From Allobrachymonas denitrificans DSM 15123 (lineage in GTDB: Bacteria; Pseudomonadota; Gammaproteobacteria; Burkholderiales; Burkholderiaceae_C): a stretch of DNA of 64,000 bases. The number at the start of each line of letters is the position of its first letter. The first letter of the stretch is position 1. This document shows positions 40,640 to 48,792 of the stretch, in pieces. The DNA lies in the NCBI RefSeq assembly GCF_900110225.1, contig NZ_FOCW01000001.1, positions 1,054,001 through 1,118,000 on the forward strand, written 5' to 3'. The notes below the pieces were generated by a model. It searched no databases and was not told the DNA's origin. It saw nothing but the letters and a program-made list of their open reading frames with translations. A program made the translations under genes and the position numbers.

Positions 40640-41539
40640 ATGTTCGAAGGTTTCACCCGCTTTGATGTGACACGGCGTGGCGTCCGGCTCCACGGCCAGA
40701 TCCGTCGCCACTCCGATGCCGATGCGCCGGCCATGGTGCTGCTGCACGGACATCCCCAGACACATGCCATCTGGCACCATGTTGCTGCGCCGCTGACCCG
40801 GCATTTTCATGTGGTGTTGATGGATCTGCGCGGCTATGGCGATTCCGACAAGCCGCCCTCCGATGCCCAGCACCTGCCCTACAGCAAGCGCGAAATGGCA
40901 CTCGACGTGCTGGCAGTGATGCTGCACCACGGTTTTGAACGGTTTCATGTGCTGGGGCATGACCGCGGCGCACGCGTGGCCCATCGCCTGGGCGTCGATC
41001 ATCCGCATGCCGTCGACCGCATGATGCTGCTCGACATCGCGCCCACCCTCGCCATGTACGAAGGTACGACCGACGCCTTTGCCCGCGCCTACTGGCACTG
41101 GTTCTTCCTGATCCAGCCGGCACCGTTGCCCGAGACACTGATCGGCGCTGATCCCGTTGCCTACCTGCACCGCGTGATGGGCAGCCGCCATGCGGGCCTG
41201 GAAGTGTTTGCCCCCGAGGCGCTGCGCGAATACGAACGCTGCGCGTTGCAGGAAGGCTTTGTGCACGCCATGTGCGAAGACTACCGCGCCGCTGCCGGTA
41301 TTGACCTTGAGCACGACCGCGCAGACGTAGCCGCTGGGCGCAAGCTCACGCAGCCGTTGCGCGTGCTCTGTGGTGAATATGGTGTGGTGCATCCCAATTT
41401 CGATGTGCTGGCGCTCTGGCAACAGCGTGCTGAACAGGCCAGCTACGGCACCACTCCATCCGGTCACTACATTCCCGAAGAGGCTCCGCAGGCACTGCTG
41501 GACGAGGCCCTCGCGTTCTTTCTGGAGACTTCTGCATGA
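40640..41539 (+). CDS. alpha/beta hydrolase of the fluoroacetate dehalogenase type
   Basis: 299 residues. All key positions of fluoroacetate dehalogenase (RPA1163 type) can be traced with a near-constant offset: HGHPQ oxyanion loop, nucleophile D108 with R109 and R112 (GHDRGARVAHRL), D132, halide-pocket H153 and W154 (YWHWFFLIQ), Y215, and catalytic H276 (SGHYIPEE). This supports hydrolysis of a haloacetate-like substrate to a hydroxy acid; an epoxide or ester hydrolase cannot be fully excluded. The stop overlaps the next start by 4 nt (ATGA), linking it to the tartrate dehydrogenase gene. Confidence 0.85.
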   Translation: MFEGFTRFDVTRRGVRLHGQIRRHSDADAPAMVLLHGHPQTHAIWHHVAAPLTRHFHVVLMDLRGYGDSDKPPSDAQHLPYSKREMALDVLAVMLHHGFERFHVLGHDRGARVAHRLGVDHPHAVDRMMLLDIAPTLAMYEGTTDAFARAYWHWFFLIQPAPLPETLIGADPVAYLHRVMGSRHAGLEVFAPEALREYERCALQEGFVHAMCEDYRAAAGIDLEHDRADVAAGRKLTQPLRVLCGEYGVVHPNFDVLALWQQRAEQASYGTTPSGHYIPEEAPQALLDEALAFFLETSA

Positions 41540-42633
41540 GCAAGGCACACCGCATTGCCGTGATTCCCGGCGACGGCATCGGCCAGGAGGTGATGCCCGA
41601 AGGCCTGCGTGTGCTGCAGGTGGCGGCGCGTCGCTTCGCAATCCCCCTCGAATTCGACCACTTCGATTTCGCCTGCTGGGACTACTACGAGCGCCACGGC
41701 CGCATGCTGCCGGAGAACTGGAAAGAGCAGATCGGCCACCACGATGCCATCTTTTTTGGTGCAGTCGGCTGGCCCGACAAGATCCCGGATCACATCTCGC
41801 TGTGGGAATCGCTGCTGCTGTTTCGCCGCGAGTTCGACCAGTACATCAACCTGCGTCCGGCGCGTTTGATGCCGGGCGTGATCGCGCCGGTGGTGCGCAA
41901 GGATGGCAGCCCGCGCCAGCCCGGCGAGATCGACATGTTGATCGTGCGCGAAAACACCGAAGGGGAATATTCCGCCATCGGTGGCCGCATGTTCGAGGGC
42001 AGCGAGCGCGAACTGGTGATGCAGGAAACCGTGATGACGCGCGTCGGCGTGGACCGCGTGCTGCGCTTTGCCTTCGAGCTGGCGCGCTCTCGCCCCAAGA
42101 AACACCTGACCAGCGCCACCAAGTCCAACGGCATCGCCATCACCATGCCCTACTGGGACGAACGCGTCGCTGCCATGGCTAGGCAGTATCCGGAAGTGGT
42201 GGTGGACAAGTTCCACATCGACATCCTCACCGCCCACTTCGTGCAGCGTCCGGACTATTTCGATGTGGTGGTGGCGAGCAACCTGTTCGGTGACATCCTG
42301 AGCGATCTCGGCCCTGCCTGTACCGGCACCATCGGTATTGCGCCCAGTGCCAACCTCAACCCGACACGACGCTTCCCGTCCCTGTTCGAGCCGGTGCACG
42401 GCTCCGCCCCCGACATTGCAGGGCGGGGCATTGCCAACCCCATCGGGCAGATCTGGGCCGGAGCCATGATGCTCGATTTTCTCGGCTATCGCGCGGCGCA
42501 TGACGCCATCCTGCACGCCATCGAGACCGTGCTGCAGCCGGACAGCGGGGCACCGCGTACCCCAGATCTGGGCGGCACTGCTCGCACGGCAGACATGGGC
42601 CGTCGCATCGCGGAGGAACTGGAGAAGGGCTGA
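41536..42633 (+). CDS. tartrate dehydrogenase/decarboxylase family protein
   Basis: 365 residues of the isocitrate/isopropylmalate dehydrogenase superfamily. IPGDGIGQEVMPEGLRVL opens it; FDFACWDYYERHGRMLPENW, GAVGWPDKIPDHISLW and INLRPARL are typical of TtuC/DmlA tartrate and D-malate dehydrogenases and not of LeuB. NLFGDILSDLG and EPVHGSAPDIAG are the metal and NAD blocks. Oxidises tartrate or D-malate with NAD. It overlaps the hydrolase gene by 4 nt. Confidence 0.88.
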   Translation: MSKAHRIAVIPGDGIGQEVMPEGLRVLQVAARRFAIPLEFDHFDFACWDYYERHGRMLPENWKEQIGHHDAIFFGAVGWPDKIPDHISLWESLLLFRREFDQYINLRPARLMPGVIAPVVRKDGSPRQPGEIDMLIVRENTEGEYSAIGGRMFEGSERELVMQETVMTRVGVDRVLRFAFELARSRPKKHLTSATKSNGIAITMPYWDERVAAMARQYPEVVVDKFHIDILTAHFVQRPDYFDVVVASNLFGDILSDLGPACTGTIGIAPSANLNPTRRFPSLFEPVHGSAPDIAGRGIANPIGQIWAGAMMLDFLGYRAAHDAILHAIETVLQPDSGAPRTPDLGGTARTADMGRRIAEELEKG

Positions 42634-42833
42634 ATATCGTGAGGTTGACCTGCGTCAAGCTTGTGCCGGCCGGGGTGCAATCCAAGGGCAGACCGGCTGC
42701 CAAACGCCGTAAATAGGCGTTGGAAAGCCGGCTACAATGACCAGTACGGATGAGCGCCGGAGTGTTCCGGCAAACGGTGGGCATGCAGAAGTAGTGCGCA
42801 TGCGCAACGCCACCTCAGAAGTGCCGGTTTCGT

Positions 42834-42842
42834 TGCTATACT
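42834..42842 (+). promoter_or_regulatory. possible extended -10 promoter of hupB
   Basis: TGC directly before TATACT makes an extended -10 box, about 70 nt before the hupB start. No good -35 is seen. A 12-bp palindrome TGCGCATGCGCA (42795-42806) lies about 30 nt upstream of it, and a 6-bp-arm hairpin AACGCC / GGCGTT at 42703-42721. Confidence 0.45.
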
Positions 42843-42910
42843 AGCCGACTTTCTCGCAACGCATCCCTTGCAGGGCGCGGGCGGGAGTCAAAGAACACAA
42901 GGGGATTTTT

Positions 42911-43183
42911 GTGAACAAGACCGAACTGATCGAGCACATTGCCAAAAATGCCGACATTTCCAAGGCTGCAGCCACGCGTGCGCTGGATGCTGCCATTGGT
43001 GCAGTGACCACCACCCTGAAAAAGGGCGGCACGGTGTCTCTGGTGGGCTTTGGCACCTTCGCCGTGGGCAAGCGTGCAGCTCGTACCGGTCGTAATCCTC
43101 GCACCGGTGAAGAAATCAAGATCAAAGCTGCTAAAATTCCAAAATTCCGTCCCGGTAAAGGCCTGAAAGACGCCTTGAATTGA
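42911..43183 (+). CDS. hupB: DNA-binding protein HU-beta
   Basis: Nucleoid protein that bends DNA as a dimer. 90 residues with the full HU pattern [41 protein letters not shown] (the DNA-clamping arm) and [11 protein letters not shown] at the end. The start is GTG at 42911. It is followed after 14 nt by tRNA-Val on the same strand with a terminator beyond, so the tRNA is likely processed from the hupB transcript. In relatives lon lies upstream; here a tartrate dehydrogenase gene does. Confidence 0.96.
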   Translation: MNKTELIEHIAKNADISKAAATRALDAAIGAVTTTLKKGGTVSLVGFGTFAVGKRAARTGRNPRTGEEIKIKAAKIPKFRPGKGLKDALN

Positions 43184-43197
43184 TTGAATTTCAGATG

Positions 43198-43273
43198 GGG
43201 TGCTTAGCTCAGTTGGTAGAGCGGCGCCCTTACAAGGCGTAGGTCGGCGGTTCGACCCCGTCAGCACCCACCA
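43198..43273 (+). tRNA. tRNA-Val (TAC)
   Basis: 76 nt with encoded CCA; acceptor GGGTGCT / AGCACCC pairs perfectly; loop CTTACAA gives anticodon TAC. It lies 14 nt after hupB with no promoter between. Confidence 0.96.
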
Positions 43274-43288
43274 TCCATCTGAATGTAG

Positions 43289-43317
43289 AAAAGGCGAACG
43301 TCGGTTCGCCTTTTTTA
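43289..43317 (+). terminator. terminator after hupB / tRNA-Val
   Basis: A stem AAGGCGAAC / GTTCGCCTT with a 4-nt loop, followed by a run of Ts, lies 16 nt after the tRNA. Confidence 0.9.
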
Positions 43318-43350
43318 TTGCCCTTTTCCCTCTCACGCAGGACCTGATGC

Positions 43351-45291
43351 ATGTTTGATTTGATTCGTAAGCACAACAAGTGGATGATGATCCTGCTGTT
43401 CGCGCTCATCATTCCTTCTTTCGTGTTTTTCGGCATCGAGAACTACCAGCGCATGAACGATGCCAGCCATGCAGCGGTGGCGCTGGTCGATGGCAACAAG
43501 ATCACGCAGGCCGAGTGGGATGAGCAGCACCGGCGCGAAGCTGAGCAGCTGCGCGCCAGCAACCCCGGCATGGATCCGGCACTGCTGGATTCGCCCGAGG
43601 CCAAGTTCGCCACGCTGGAACGCATGATCCAGCAGCGCGTGCTGACGGGTGCTGCCAACAAGCTCAAGCTGTTCGTGAGCGACCAGCGTCTGGCCAAGGA
43701 ACTGATGGCGGACCCCAACATTGCTGCACTGCGCACTGCCGACGGCAAGCTGGACGATGCCCGCTACAAGGAACTGCTGGAGCGCCAGGGCATGACGCCC
43801 CAGGGCTTCGAGGCCATGATGCGTGCCCAGCTGGCGCAGCGCCAGGTGGTGCAGGGCGCCGTCAATGCCGGCGGCTGGATTCCGGCAGCTTCCGGTGACC
43901 TGGTCATGCGTCCCTTCTTCGAGCGCCGCGAGATTCAGGTGACGCGTTTCAATCCGGCCGACTTTGCCGCGCAAGTGAAGGTGGACGATGCTGCGTTGCA
44001 GGCCTACTACACCGCAAACGCGGCACAGTTCAAGACCAGCGAACGTGCCGACATCGAATACGTGGTGCTGGACCTGCCTGCAGTCGAACAGCGCATCACC
44101 ATTGCCGAGGCCGATCTCCGCACTTATTACGAGCAGAACAAGGACCGTCTGGGCCAGGCAGAGCAGCGTCGCGCCAGCCACATCCTCATTGCAGCCGATG
44201 CTTCCGGTGATCCTGCTGCCCGCACCGCTGCGCGCAAGAAGGCCGAGGAAGTGCTGGCTGAAGTGCGCAAGAGCCCTGCTGCCTTTGCCGAACTGGCAAC
44301 GAAATATTCCCAGGATCCTGGCTCCGCACAGAACGGCGGTGATCTGGGCTTCTTCGACCGTCAGGCCATGGTCAAGCCGTTTGCAGATGCGACCTTTGCC
44401 CTCAAGCAGGGCGAGATCAGCGGGGTGGTGGAGTCCAACTTCGGTTACCACATCATCCAGCTGACCGGCATCCAGGGCGGTGCTGCGGGTGACTTCGAAA
44501 GCCACAAGGCCGAAATCGAAGCGGAACTGCGCAAGCAACAGGCGCAGCAGAAGTTTGCCGAAGCGGCAGAAGAGCTGTCTGATGGCGTATTCAAGGATCC
44601 GCTGGCGCTCAAGCCCATTGCCGACAAGCTGGGCCTGCAGGTGCACACGGCTTCCGGTATTGGCCGCGCGCCTGCCGCGGGTGCCGAAGGTGCACTGGCC
44701 AGCACGCGCTTCCTGCAGGCCGTGTTCGCGCCCGAATCCCTGAGCAAGAAGAACAATACCAACGCGATCGAGATCGGCCCGAACCAGATGGCAGTGGGTC
44801 GCATCTTGAACTACGCGCCGGCACAGACCAAGCCGCTGGCAGAAATCAAGCCGCAGGTGACACAGGCCTTCGTGCAGGCCAAGGCAGCCGAACTGGCCAA
44901 GGCGGCAGGGGAAGCCAAGCTGAAAGAATGGGCGGCCAATCCGGCCCAGGCGGCGGCCACTGGTGAAACCGTTACTGTGGCGCGCGTGATGACGACGAAC
45001 CAGCCGGCTGCCGTGGTCAACGCCGCACTGCGCGCCGACCGCGCCAAGCTGCCCGGTTTTGAAGGTGCCGACCTCGGCAAGCAAGGCTACGCCGTGGTGC
45101 GCGTGAACAAGGTTCTGGCTCCCGAAGGTGGCATGGCAGAGCTGCAGAAGCAGCAGTACCCGCAAGTCGCGCAGGCCCAGAACGAGGTGGAGCTGCTCGC
45201 CTATTATGAGACGCTGAAGAAGCTGCTCAAGGTCGAATACAAGGTGCAGAAACCGGCAACCGCTCCCGTGGCTGCAGCATCTGCATCCTGA
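43351..45291 (+). CDS. peptidyl-prolyl isomerase PpiD-like (SurA N-terminal domain)
   Basis: Inner-membrane periplasmic chaperone for newly exported proteins. 646 residues: a single membrane anchor at about 12-31 (MMILLFALIIPSFVFFGI), a SurA-like N-domain up to about 225, a parvulin domain at about 265-370 (RRASHILIAA, SQDPGSAQNGGDLGFF, ESNFGYHIIQL), then a helical C-domain. The position after hupB and tRNA-Val is typical. Whether it is active as an isomerase is not clear from sequence alone. Confidence 0.92.
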   Translation: MFDLIRKHNKWMMILLFALIIPSFVFFGIENYQRMNDASHAAVALVDGNKITQAEWDEQHRREAEQLRASNPGMDPALLDSPEAKFATLERMIQQRVLTGAANKLKLFVSDQRLAKELMADPNIAALRTADGKLDDARYKELLERQGMTPQGFEAMMRAQLAQRQVVQGAVNAGGWIPAASGDLVMRPFFERREIQVTRFNPADFAAQVKVDDAALQAYYTANAAQFKTSERADIEYVVLDLPAVEQRITIAEADLRTYYEQNKDRLGQAEQRRASHILIAADASGDPAARTAARKKAEEVLAEVRKSPAAFAELATKYSQDPGSAQNGGDLGFFDRQAMVKPFADATFALKQGEISGVVESNFGYHIIQLTGIQGGAAGDFESHKAEIEAELRKQQAQQKFAEAAEELSDGVFKDPLALKPIADKLGLQVHTASGIGRAPAAGAEGALASTRFLQAVFAPESLSKKNNTNAIEIGPNQMAVGRILNYAPAQTKPLAEIKPQVTQAFVQAKAAELAKAAGEAKLKEWAANPAQAAATGETVTVARVMTTNQPAAVVNAALRADRAKLPGFEGADLGKQGYAVVRVNKVLAPEGGMAELQKQQYPQVAQAQNEVELLAYYETLKKLLKVEYKVQKPATAPVAAASAS

Positions 45292-45302
45292 TTGAAAAAA
45301 GA

Positions 45303-45331
45303 TTGGAAAGCGCCGAAAATTCCGCTATAAT
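45303..45331 (+). promoter_or_regulatory. promoter of tRNA-His
   Basis: TTGGAA (45303-45308) and a perfect TATAAT (45326-45331) with 17 nt between; the -10 box ends 11 nt before the tRNA. Confidence 0.85.
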
Positions 45332-45342
45332 CTTATCTTTCT

Positions 45343-45419
45343 GGTGGCTGTAGCTCAGTTGGTAGAGTCCAGGATTGTGATTCCTGTTGTCGTGGGTTCG
45401 AGCCCCATCAGCCACCCCA
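45343..45419 (+). tRNA. tRNA-His (GTG)
   Basis: 77 nt counted from the extra G at -1, which faces C73, the identity pair of tRNA-His. Loop TTGTGAT gives anticodon GTG; CCA is encoded. Confidence 0.96.
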
Positions 45420-45437
45420 GAATTTCATAAACAGAAT

Positions 45438-45465
45438 CAGGCACTTAGGTGCCTGTTTTTGTTTC
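45438..45465 (+). terminator. terminator after tRNA-His
   Basis: Stem CAGGCAC / GTGCCTG with loop TTAG, then TTTTTGTTT, 18 nt past the tRNA. Confidence 0.9.
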
Positions 45466-45618
45466 TGGGGATAGCTCGGGGATAAAGTGGCGCTCAGGTG
45501 CTTCGTTTCGAGGTGGTTCCCCCGTTGCTCCATTTGGCGAAGACAGACAGAGCCTCCAACTTGGCATCCCATCCAACCCGCCACACCTGCAGTGCCTTGC
45601 CGGGGAGGGCGCTGTCTC

Positions 45619-46635
45619 TTACGTGCGAGCTTTCCAGTCACCAGCCGCCGGCAATTCCAGCTCCCCCACACGAATTCCGCGCGCACTGCTTATCGCCACC
45701 TGAACTGCCTGCATGGTAGCTTCCGCAGCCATCGCGGCCAGCGTAATCATGTCGGGTGGCGCTGAAGCTGAACTGGCGGCAGTCGACACTGCAAACAGGG
45801 TATCTCCGTCCAGCAAGGTGTGAATCGGCGAAATGCAGCGCGCCAGTCCGTCATGGCCGGCCAATGCCAGACGTTGCAGCTGTGCCTTGTCCAGTTGCGC
45901 ATCGGTGGCGATGACGCCGATGGTGGTGTTGGTTCCGGGCAGGGCGAACTGGGGTCGCTCGCCCCTGAGCAGGCTGTGCGCGGTGTTGCGCAGGGCCTTG
46001 CCATCTGCTGTTCGCGCTCCGGCCAGCATGCTGCCATCCGGCGCCAGAACATCTCCCACGGCGTTGACTGCGATTAGGGCGCCAACGGTCACGCCATGCA
46101 CGCTGACACTGGCAGAGCCAATGCCACCCTTCATGGCGCAGGCATGTCCGAACAGCTTGCCTACGGTTGCACCGGCACCGGCCCCGACATTGCCGGTAGC
46201 GCAGGGAGTGCTGGTAGCAGCCTCGCAGGCGGCGCGCCCGGCGGCAGCGTCCGGGCGGATGGAGGCGTTGCCGACAGGCAGGTCGAACAACACGGCAGCG
46301 GGCACGATGGGCACGCGACCGACGCCCACGTCCAGACCATATCCCTGTTCCTCCAGCCATTCGGCTACCCCCGTGGCTGCAGACAGGCCCCAGGCGCTGC
46401 CCCCGCTCAGCACGATGGCATGCACCTGTTCCACCAGATTTCCGGGGCGCAGCAGATCGGTTTCCCGCGTGCCAGGCGCGGCACCGCGCACATCCACCGC
46501 AGCCACCGCTCCCTCCGGAGTCAGCACGACGCTGCATCCCGTGGGGCGCAGATCCGAGGTGAAGTGTCCGACCTGCACACCCTGCACCCGGGTAATGCAA
46601 CCAGAGTCTGGAAGGGGAGAGGCAGATCGTGTCAT
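45619..46635 (-). CDS. P1 family peptidase (DmpA-like, family S58)
   Basis: 338 residues of the DmpA/beta-aminopeptidase family, N-terminal nucleophile hydrolases that cut themselves into two chains. Family blocks: VQVGHFTS, GAAPGTRETDLLRP, VLSGGSAWGLSAATGVAEWLEE and GNVGAGAGATVGK; the likely self-cleavage and nucleophile position is in GTNTTIGVIAT, where a Thr stands in for the Ser of DmpA. Cleaves N-terminal residues of small peptides or amides; true substrate unknown. Its 5' end overlaps the upstream permease gene by 4 nt. Confidence 0.85.
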   Translation of the reverse strand: MTRSASPLPDSGCITRVQGVQVGHFTSDLRPTGCSVVLTPEGAVAAVDVRGAAPGTRETDLLRPGNLVEQVHAIVLSGGSAWGLSAATGVAEWLEEQGYGLDVGVGRVPIVPAAVLFDLPVGNASIRPDAAAGRAACEAATSTPCATGNVGAGAGATVGKLFGHACAMKGGIGSASVSVHGVTVGALIAVNAVGDVLAPDGSMLAGARTADGKALRNTAHSLLRGERPQFALPGTNTTIGVIATDAQLDKAQLQRLALAGHDGLARCISPIHTLLDGDTLFAVSTAASSASAPPDMITLAAMAAEATMQAVQVAISSARGIRVGELELPAAGDWKART

Positions 46636-47255
46636 TTGTGAAGGTAGAGGTTGTCAGACCAGGTGGCCAGCCACTGGGGGCGGAAGGCCACGAAAATGGC
46701 ACTCAGCATGCCGGTCATGAATGCTTCGCCCCAGGCCATCATCCAGTGGGCGGTAGTCACCAGGGTGGGTTCGATGTTCGGCAGTTCGGCTCCGGCCCAT
46801 TCTCCCAGCAGGCTGGCGCCGAAGGTGCTGACTGCTGTCACGATGAAGCCCCGGCCCAGCGTATAGACGAAGACATGGGGGCCGACATAGCGACGCAGCA
46901 GGGCGCCGAGCACCAGTGCGATGCTGGCGGGGAGTACGCCTATCCAGAAGGCGTTGGCGACCAGCAGTTCCACGGGAGCCGGTGCAACCAGTCCGGAAAG
47001 TGCGGCGATCAGGCAGATGACAGGCACCGCCAGCGGCCAGCCCAGCATCAGAAGGATCAGGCACGAACCCGACAGGATGAGCGGGATCGGCATCGCGTGC
47101 ATGCGGGGAAGCGCCCACAACCAGGGGAAGAACACCAGGCTTGCCAGCAGCGGCGTGGCAAGAGCGCCATCCCGCAGCATGCGCCAGGGACGCATGCTGA
47201 AAGCCAGCGCCAAGGCCACTGCCAGCGGCAGCCATTCCCAGTTGAGATCCATCAT
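46632..47255 (-). CDS. CbiM-like energy-coupling factor permease
   Basis: 207 residues with about six hydrophobic segments. It resembles the S-component/permease of cobalt or nickel ECF transporters (CbiM/NikM group) by the membrane pattern and NAFWIGVLPASIALVLGALLRRYVG. The metal-binding Met-His N-terminus of CbiM is absent (it begins MMDLNWEW), and no CbiN, CbiQ or CbiO gene is in the window. Shares 4 nt with the peptidase gene after it. Substrate unknown. Confidence 0.65.
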   Translation of the reverse strand: MMDLNWEWLPLAVALALAFSMRPWRMLRDGALATPLLASLVFFPWLWALPRMHAMPIPLILSGSCLILLMLGWPLAVPVICLIAALSGLVAPAPVELLVANAFWIGVLPASIALVLGALLRRYVGPHVFVYTLGRGFIVTAVSTFGASLLGEWAGAELPNIEPTLVTTAHWMMAWGEAFMTGMLSAIFVAFRPQWLATWSDNLYLHK

Positions 47256-47427
47256 GCGTGGATGATACAGCGGCGCATGGCCCGAAATCGGGAGGCGGAA
47301 GAGCGCATTCCTGTTGCGCGAGCAGTGCGGATGCAGGCGTATCGCACTGCTCGGCGCTCATGTGCGGAAGCGCATTGTTTCGCTTGAGAAAGCCAGGGTA
47401 AGGCAGGCTCCGAAAGCACGCCGGAAG

Positions 47428-47964
47428 TCAGGCGTTTGCGGCTGCTTCCGTAGTGTCTGCTTCTGCGGTTTCCACATTCTGGTCGGAACAGGTATCGCCA
47501 CCGCAGCCATGGATCAACTCACCTGGCAGCATCTCCGGATGGGCGATGCTGCCCGTTTCGGGGTTGTAGCCAACACGCTGCAGGTGCATGGCCAGGGCGG
47601 CGTCCATGCTGTCGGCATGCTGCGGAAACCAGGTGGTCAGTTCGGCGGCCATCTGGCGCACGATGTTGCGATGGCCTTGCTGGCCATAGCGCAAGCCGTC
47701 GCGCATCACGTCGAGTACGGCCTTGTGGTGCGTGGTGTGGCAGTTACCCGCGGCGAAGCGCGTTTCCTGCATCCAGCGGTTTTCGTTGTCGAAATGCACC
47801 TGGGTATGGTCGATCAGGGCTTCCCACTTGGCGAGCAGGGTGTCGTCAGGGGCTTGCTGCACCTCGGCCAGCAGGTCCACGAATTCGATGTGGGTCTGGT
47901 CCATTGCGCCTACGCCTAGCGCAAAATCTTCGCTCCATTGCAGTGTGCTCACATGCTTCTCCAT
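47428..47964 (-). CDS. bacteriohemerythrin
   Basis: Di-iron oxygen-binding protein. 178 residues; the iron ligands can be followed as H25, H57-x3-E61, H76-x3-H80 and H116-x4-D121 in a four-helix bundle. About 45 extra C-terminal residues include a CGGDTC pair of Cys (GELIHGCGGDTCS), beyond the hemerythrin core, which may bind a metal or form a disulfide. Start ATG at 47962-47964. Divergent from uspA. Confidence 0.9.
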   Translation of the reverse strand: MEKHVSTLQWSEDFALGVGAMDQTHIEFVDLLAEVQQAPDDTLLAKWEALIDHTQVHFDNENRWMQETRFAAGNCHTTHHKAVLDVMRDGLRYGQQGHRNIVRQMAAELTTWFPQHADSMDAALAMHLQRVGYNPETGSIAHPEMLPGELIHGCGGDTCSDQNVETAEADTTEAAANA

Positions 47965-48117
47965 ATCCGTTCCGGTGTGAGTCGATAGTGTAATCAGTGC
48001 AGCAGGTGCGCTGCTTGATGCCGGTCAGGAACAGGGGGCCGGCTGCGGTTACACTAGACGCAGAAACAACGCATTGGCTGGCGAGAGCGCAGCCTTTCAA
48101 CTAGAGAGGAGTCAAAC

Positions 48118-48576
48118 ATGTTCAAGCACATTCTTCTGCCGGTCGATGGTTCCAGCACCGCTTCGCTGGCCGTCACCAAGGCCCTGTCCATGGCAAAGGC
48201 CTTCGGCAGCAAGGTGACGGCGCTCTACGTGCTCGATCCGTATCCGTTTGCCAGTGCCGGCCCCGATTTTGCCTTTGGCCAGGCGCAGTACCTGTCTGCG
48301 GTTAACACCGAGGCGGAGCAGGCACTCAAGGAGGTGGCCAACGCATTTGCTGCAGAAGGCGTGACGGTCGATACCGTGACGGTGGATGCCTACGCTGTCT
48401 GGAAAGGCATCATTGACACTTCCGACGAAGTGGGTGCCGATGTCATCGTGATGGGCTCGCACGGCCGTCGTGGCGTCGAGAAGCTCATGCTCGGCAGCGT
48501 GGCACAGCGCGTGGTTTCCCATGCCCACAACTCGGTGCTGATCGTGCACCACGGTGCTGGCGGCAAGGCCGAATAA
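48118..48576 (+). CDS. universal stress protein
   Basis: 152 residues of the UspA fold. MFKHILLPVDGS opens it, and the ATP-binding loop GSHGRRGVEKLMLGSVAQRVV near the end has the G-x2-G-x9-G-S pattern of nucleotide-binding members. Start ATG follows AGAGAGGA by 7 nt. Likely induced on stress or growth arrest; the hemerythrin gene is divergent, 153 nt away. Confidence 0.93.
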   Translation: MFKHILLPVDGSSTASLAVTKALSMAKAFGSKVTALYVLDPYPFASAGPDFAFGQAQYLSAVNTEAEQALKEVANAFAAEGVTVDTVTVDAYAVWKGIIDTSDEVGADVIVMGSHGRRGVEKLMLGSVAQRVVSHAHNSVLIVHHGAGGKAE

Positions 48577-48602
48577 GATTTTTTCGAAAATTTTTGCTGC
48601 TC

Positions 48603-48632
48603 TTGTCAAAAGCGAAAAAATCAGCATACAAT
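48603..48632 (+). promoter_or_regulatory. promoter of tRNA-Gly
   Basis: TTGTCA (48603-48608) and TACAAT (48627-48632) with 18 nt between, 10 nt before the tRNA. Confidence 0.8.
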
Positions 48633-48642
48633 AGCGGCTTCC

Positions 48643-48718
48643 GCGGGAATAGCTCAGTTGGTAGAGCGCAACCTTGCCAAGGTTGAGGTCGCGAGTTCGA
48701 GCCTCGTTTCCCGCTCCA
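48643..48718 (+). tRNA. tRNA-Gly (GCC)
   Basis: 76 nt with encoded CCA; anticodon stem CAACC / GGTTG around TTGCCAA, anticodon GCC. Acceptor GCGGGAA pairs with TTCCCGC. Confidence 0.96.
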
Positions 48719-48724
48719 AACAAG

Positions 48725-48758
48725 AAAGCCAGTGCAAGCAATTGCACTGGCTTTTTGC
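48725..48758 (+). terminator. terminator shared by tRNA-Gly and alkB
   Basis: A 13-bp perfect stem (arms 48725-48737 and 48742-48754) with loop GCAA, then Ts on plus and As before it, so that it can work in both directions between tRNA-Gly and the converging alkB gene. Confidence 0.92.
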
Positions 48759-48792
48759 TTTTCCGGCGCCGAATGTTTGGCAGGGTGTGGCG

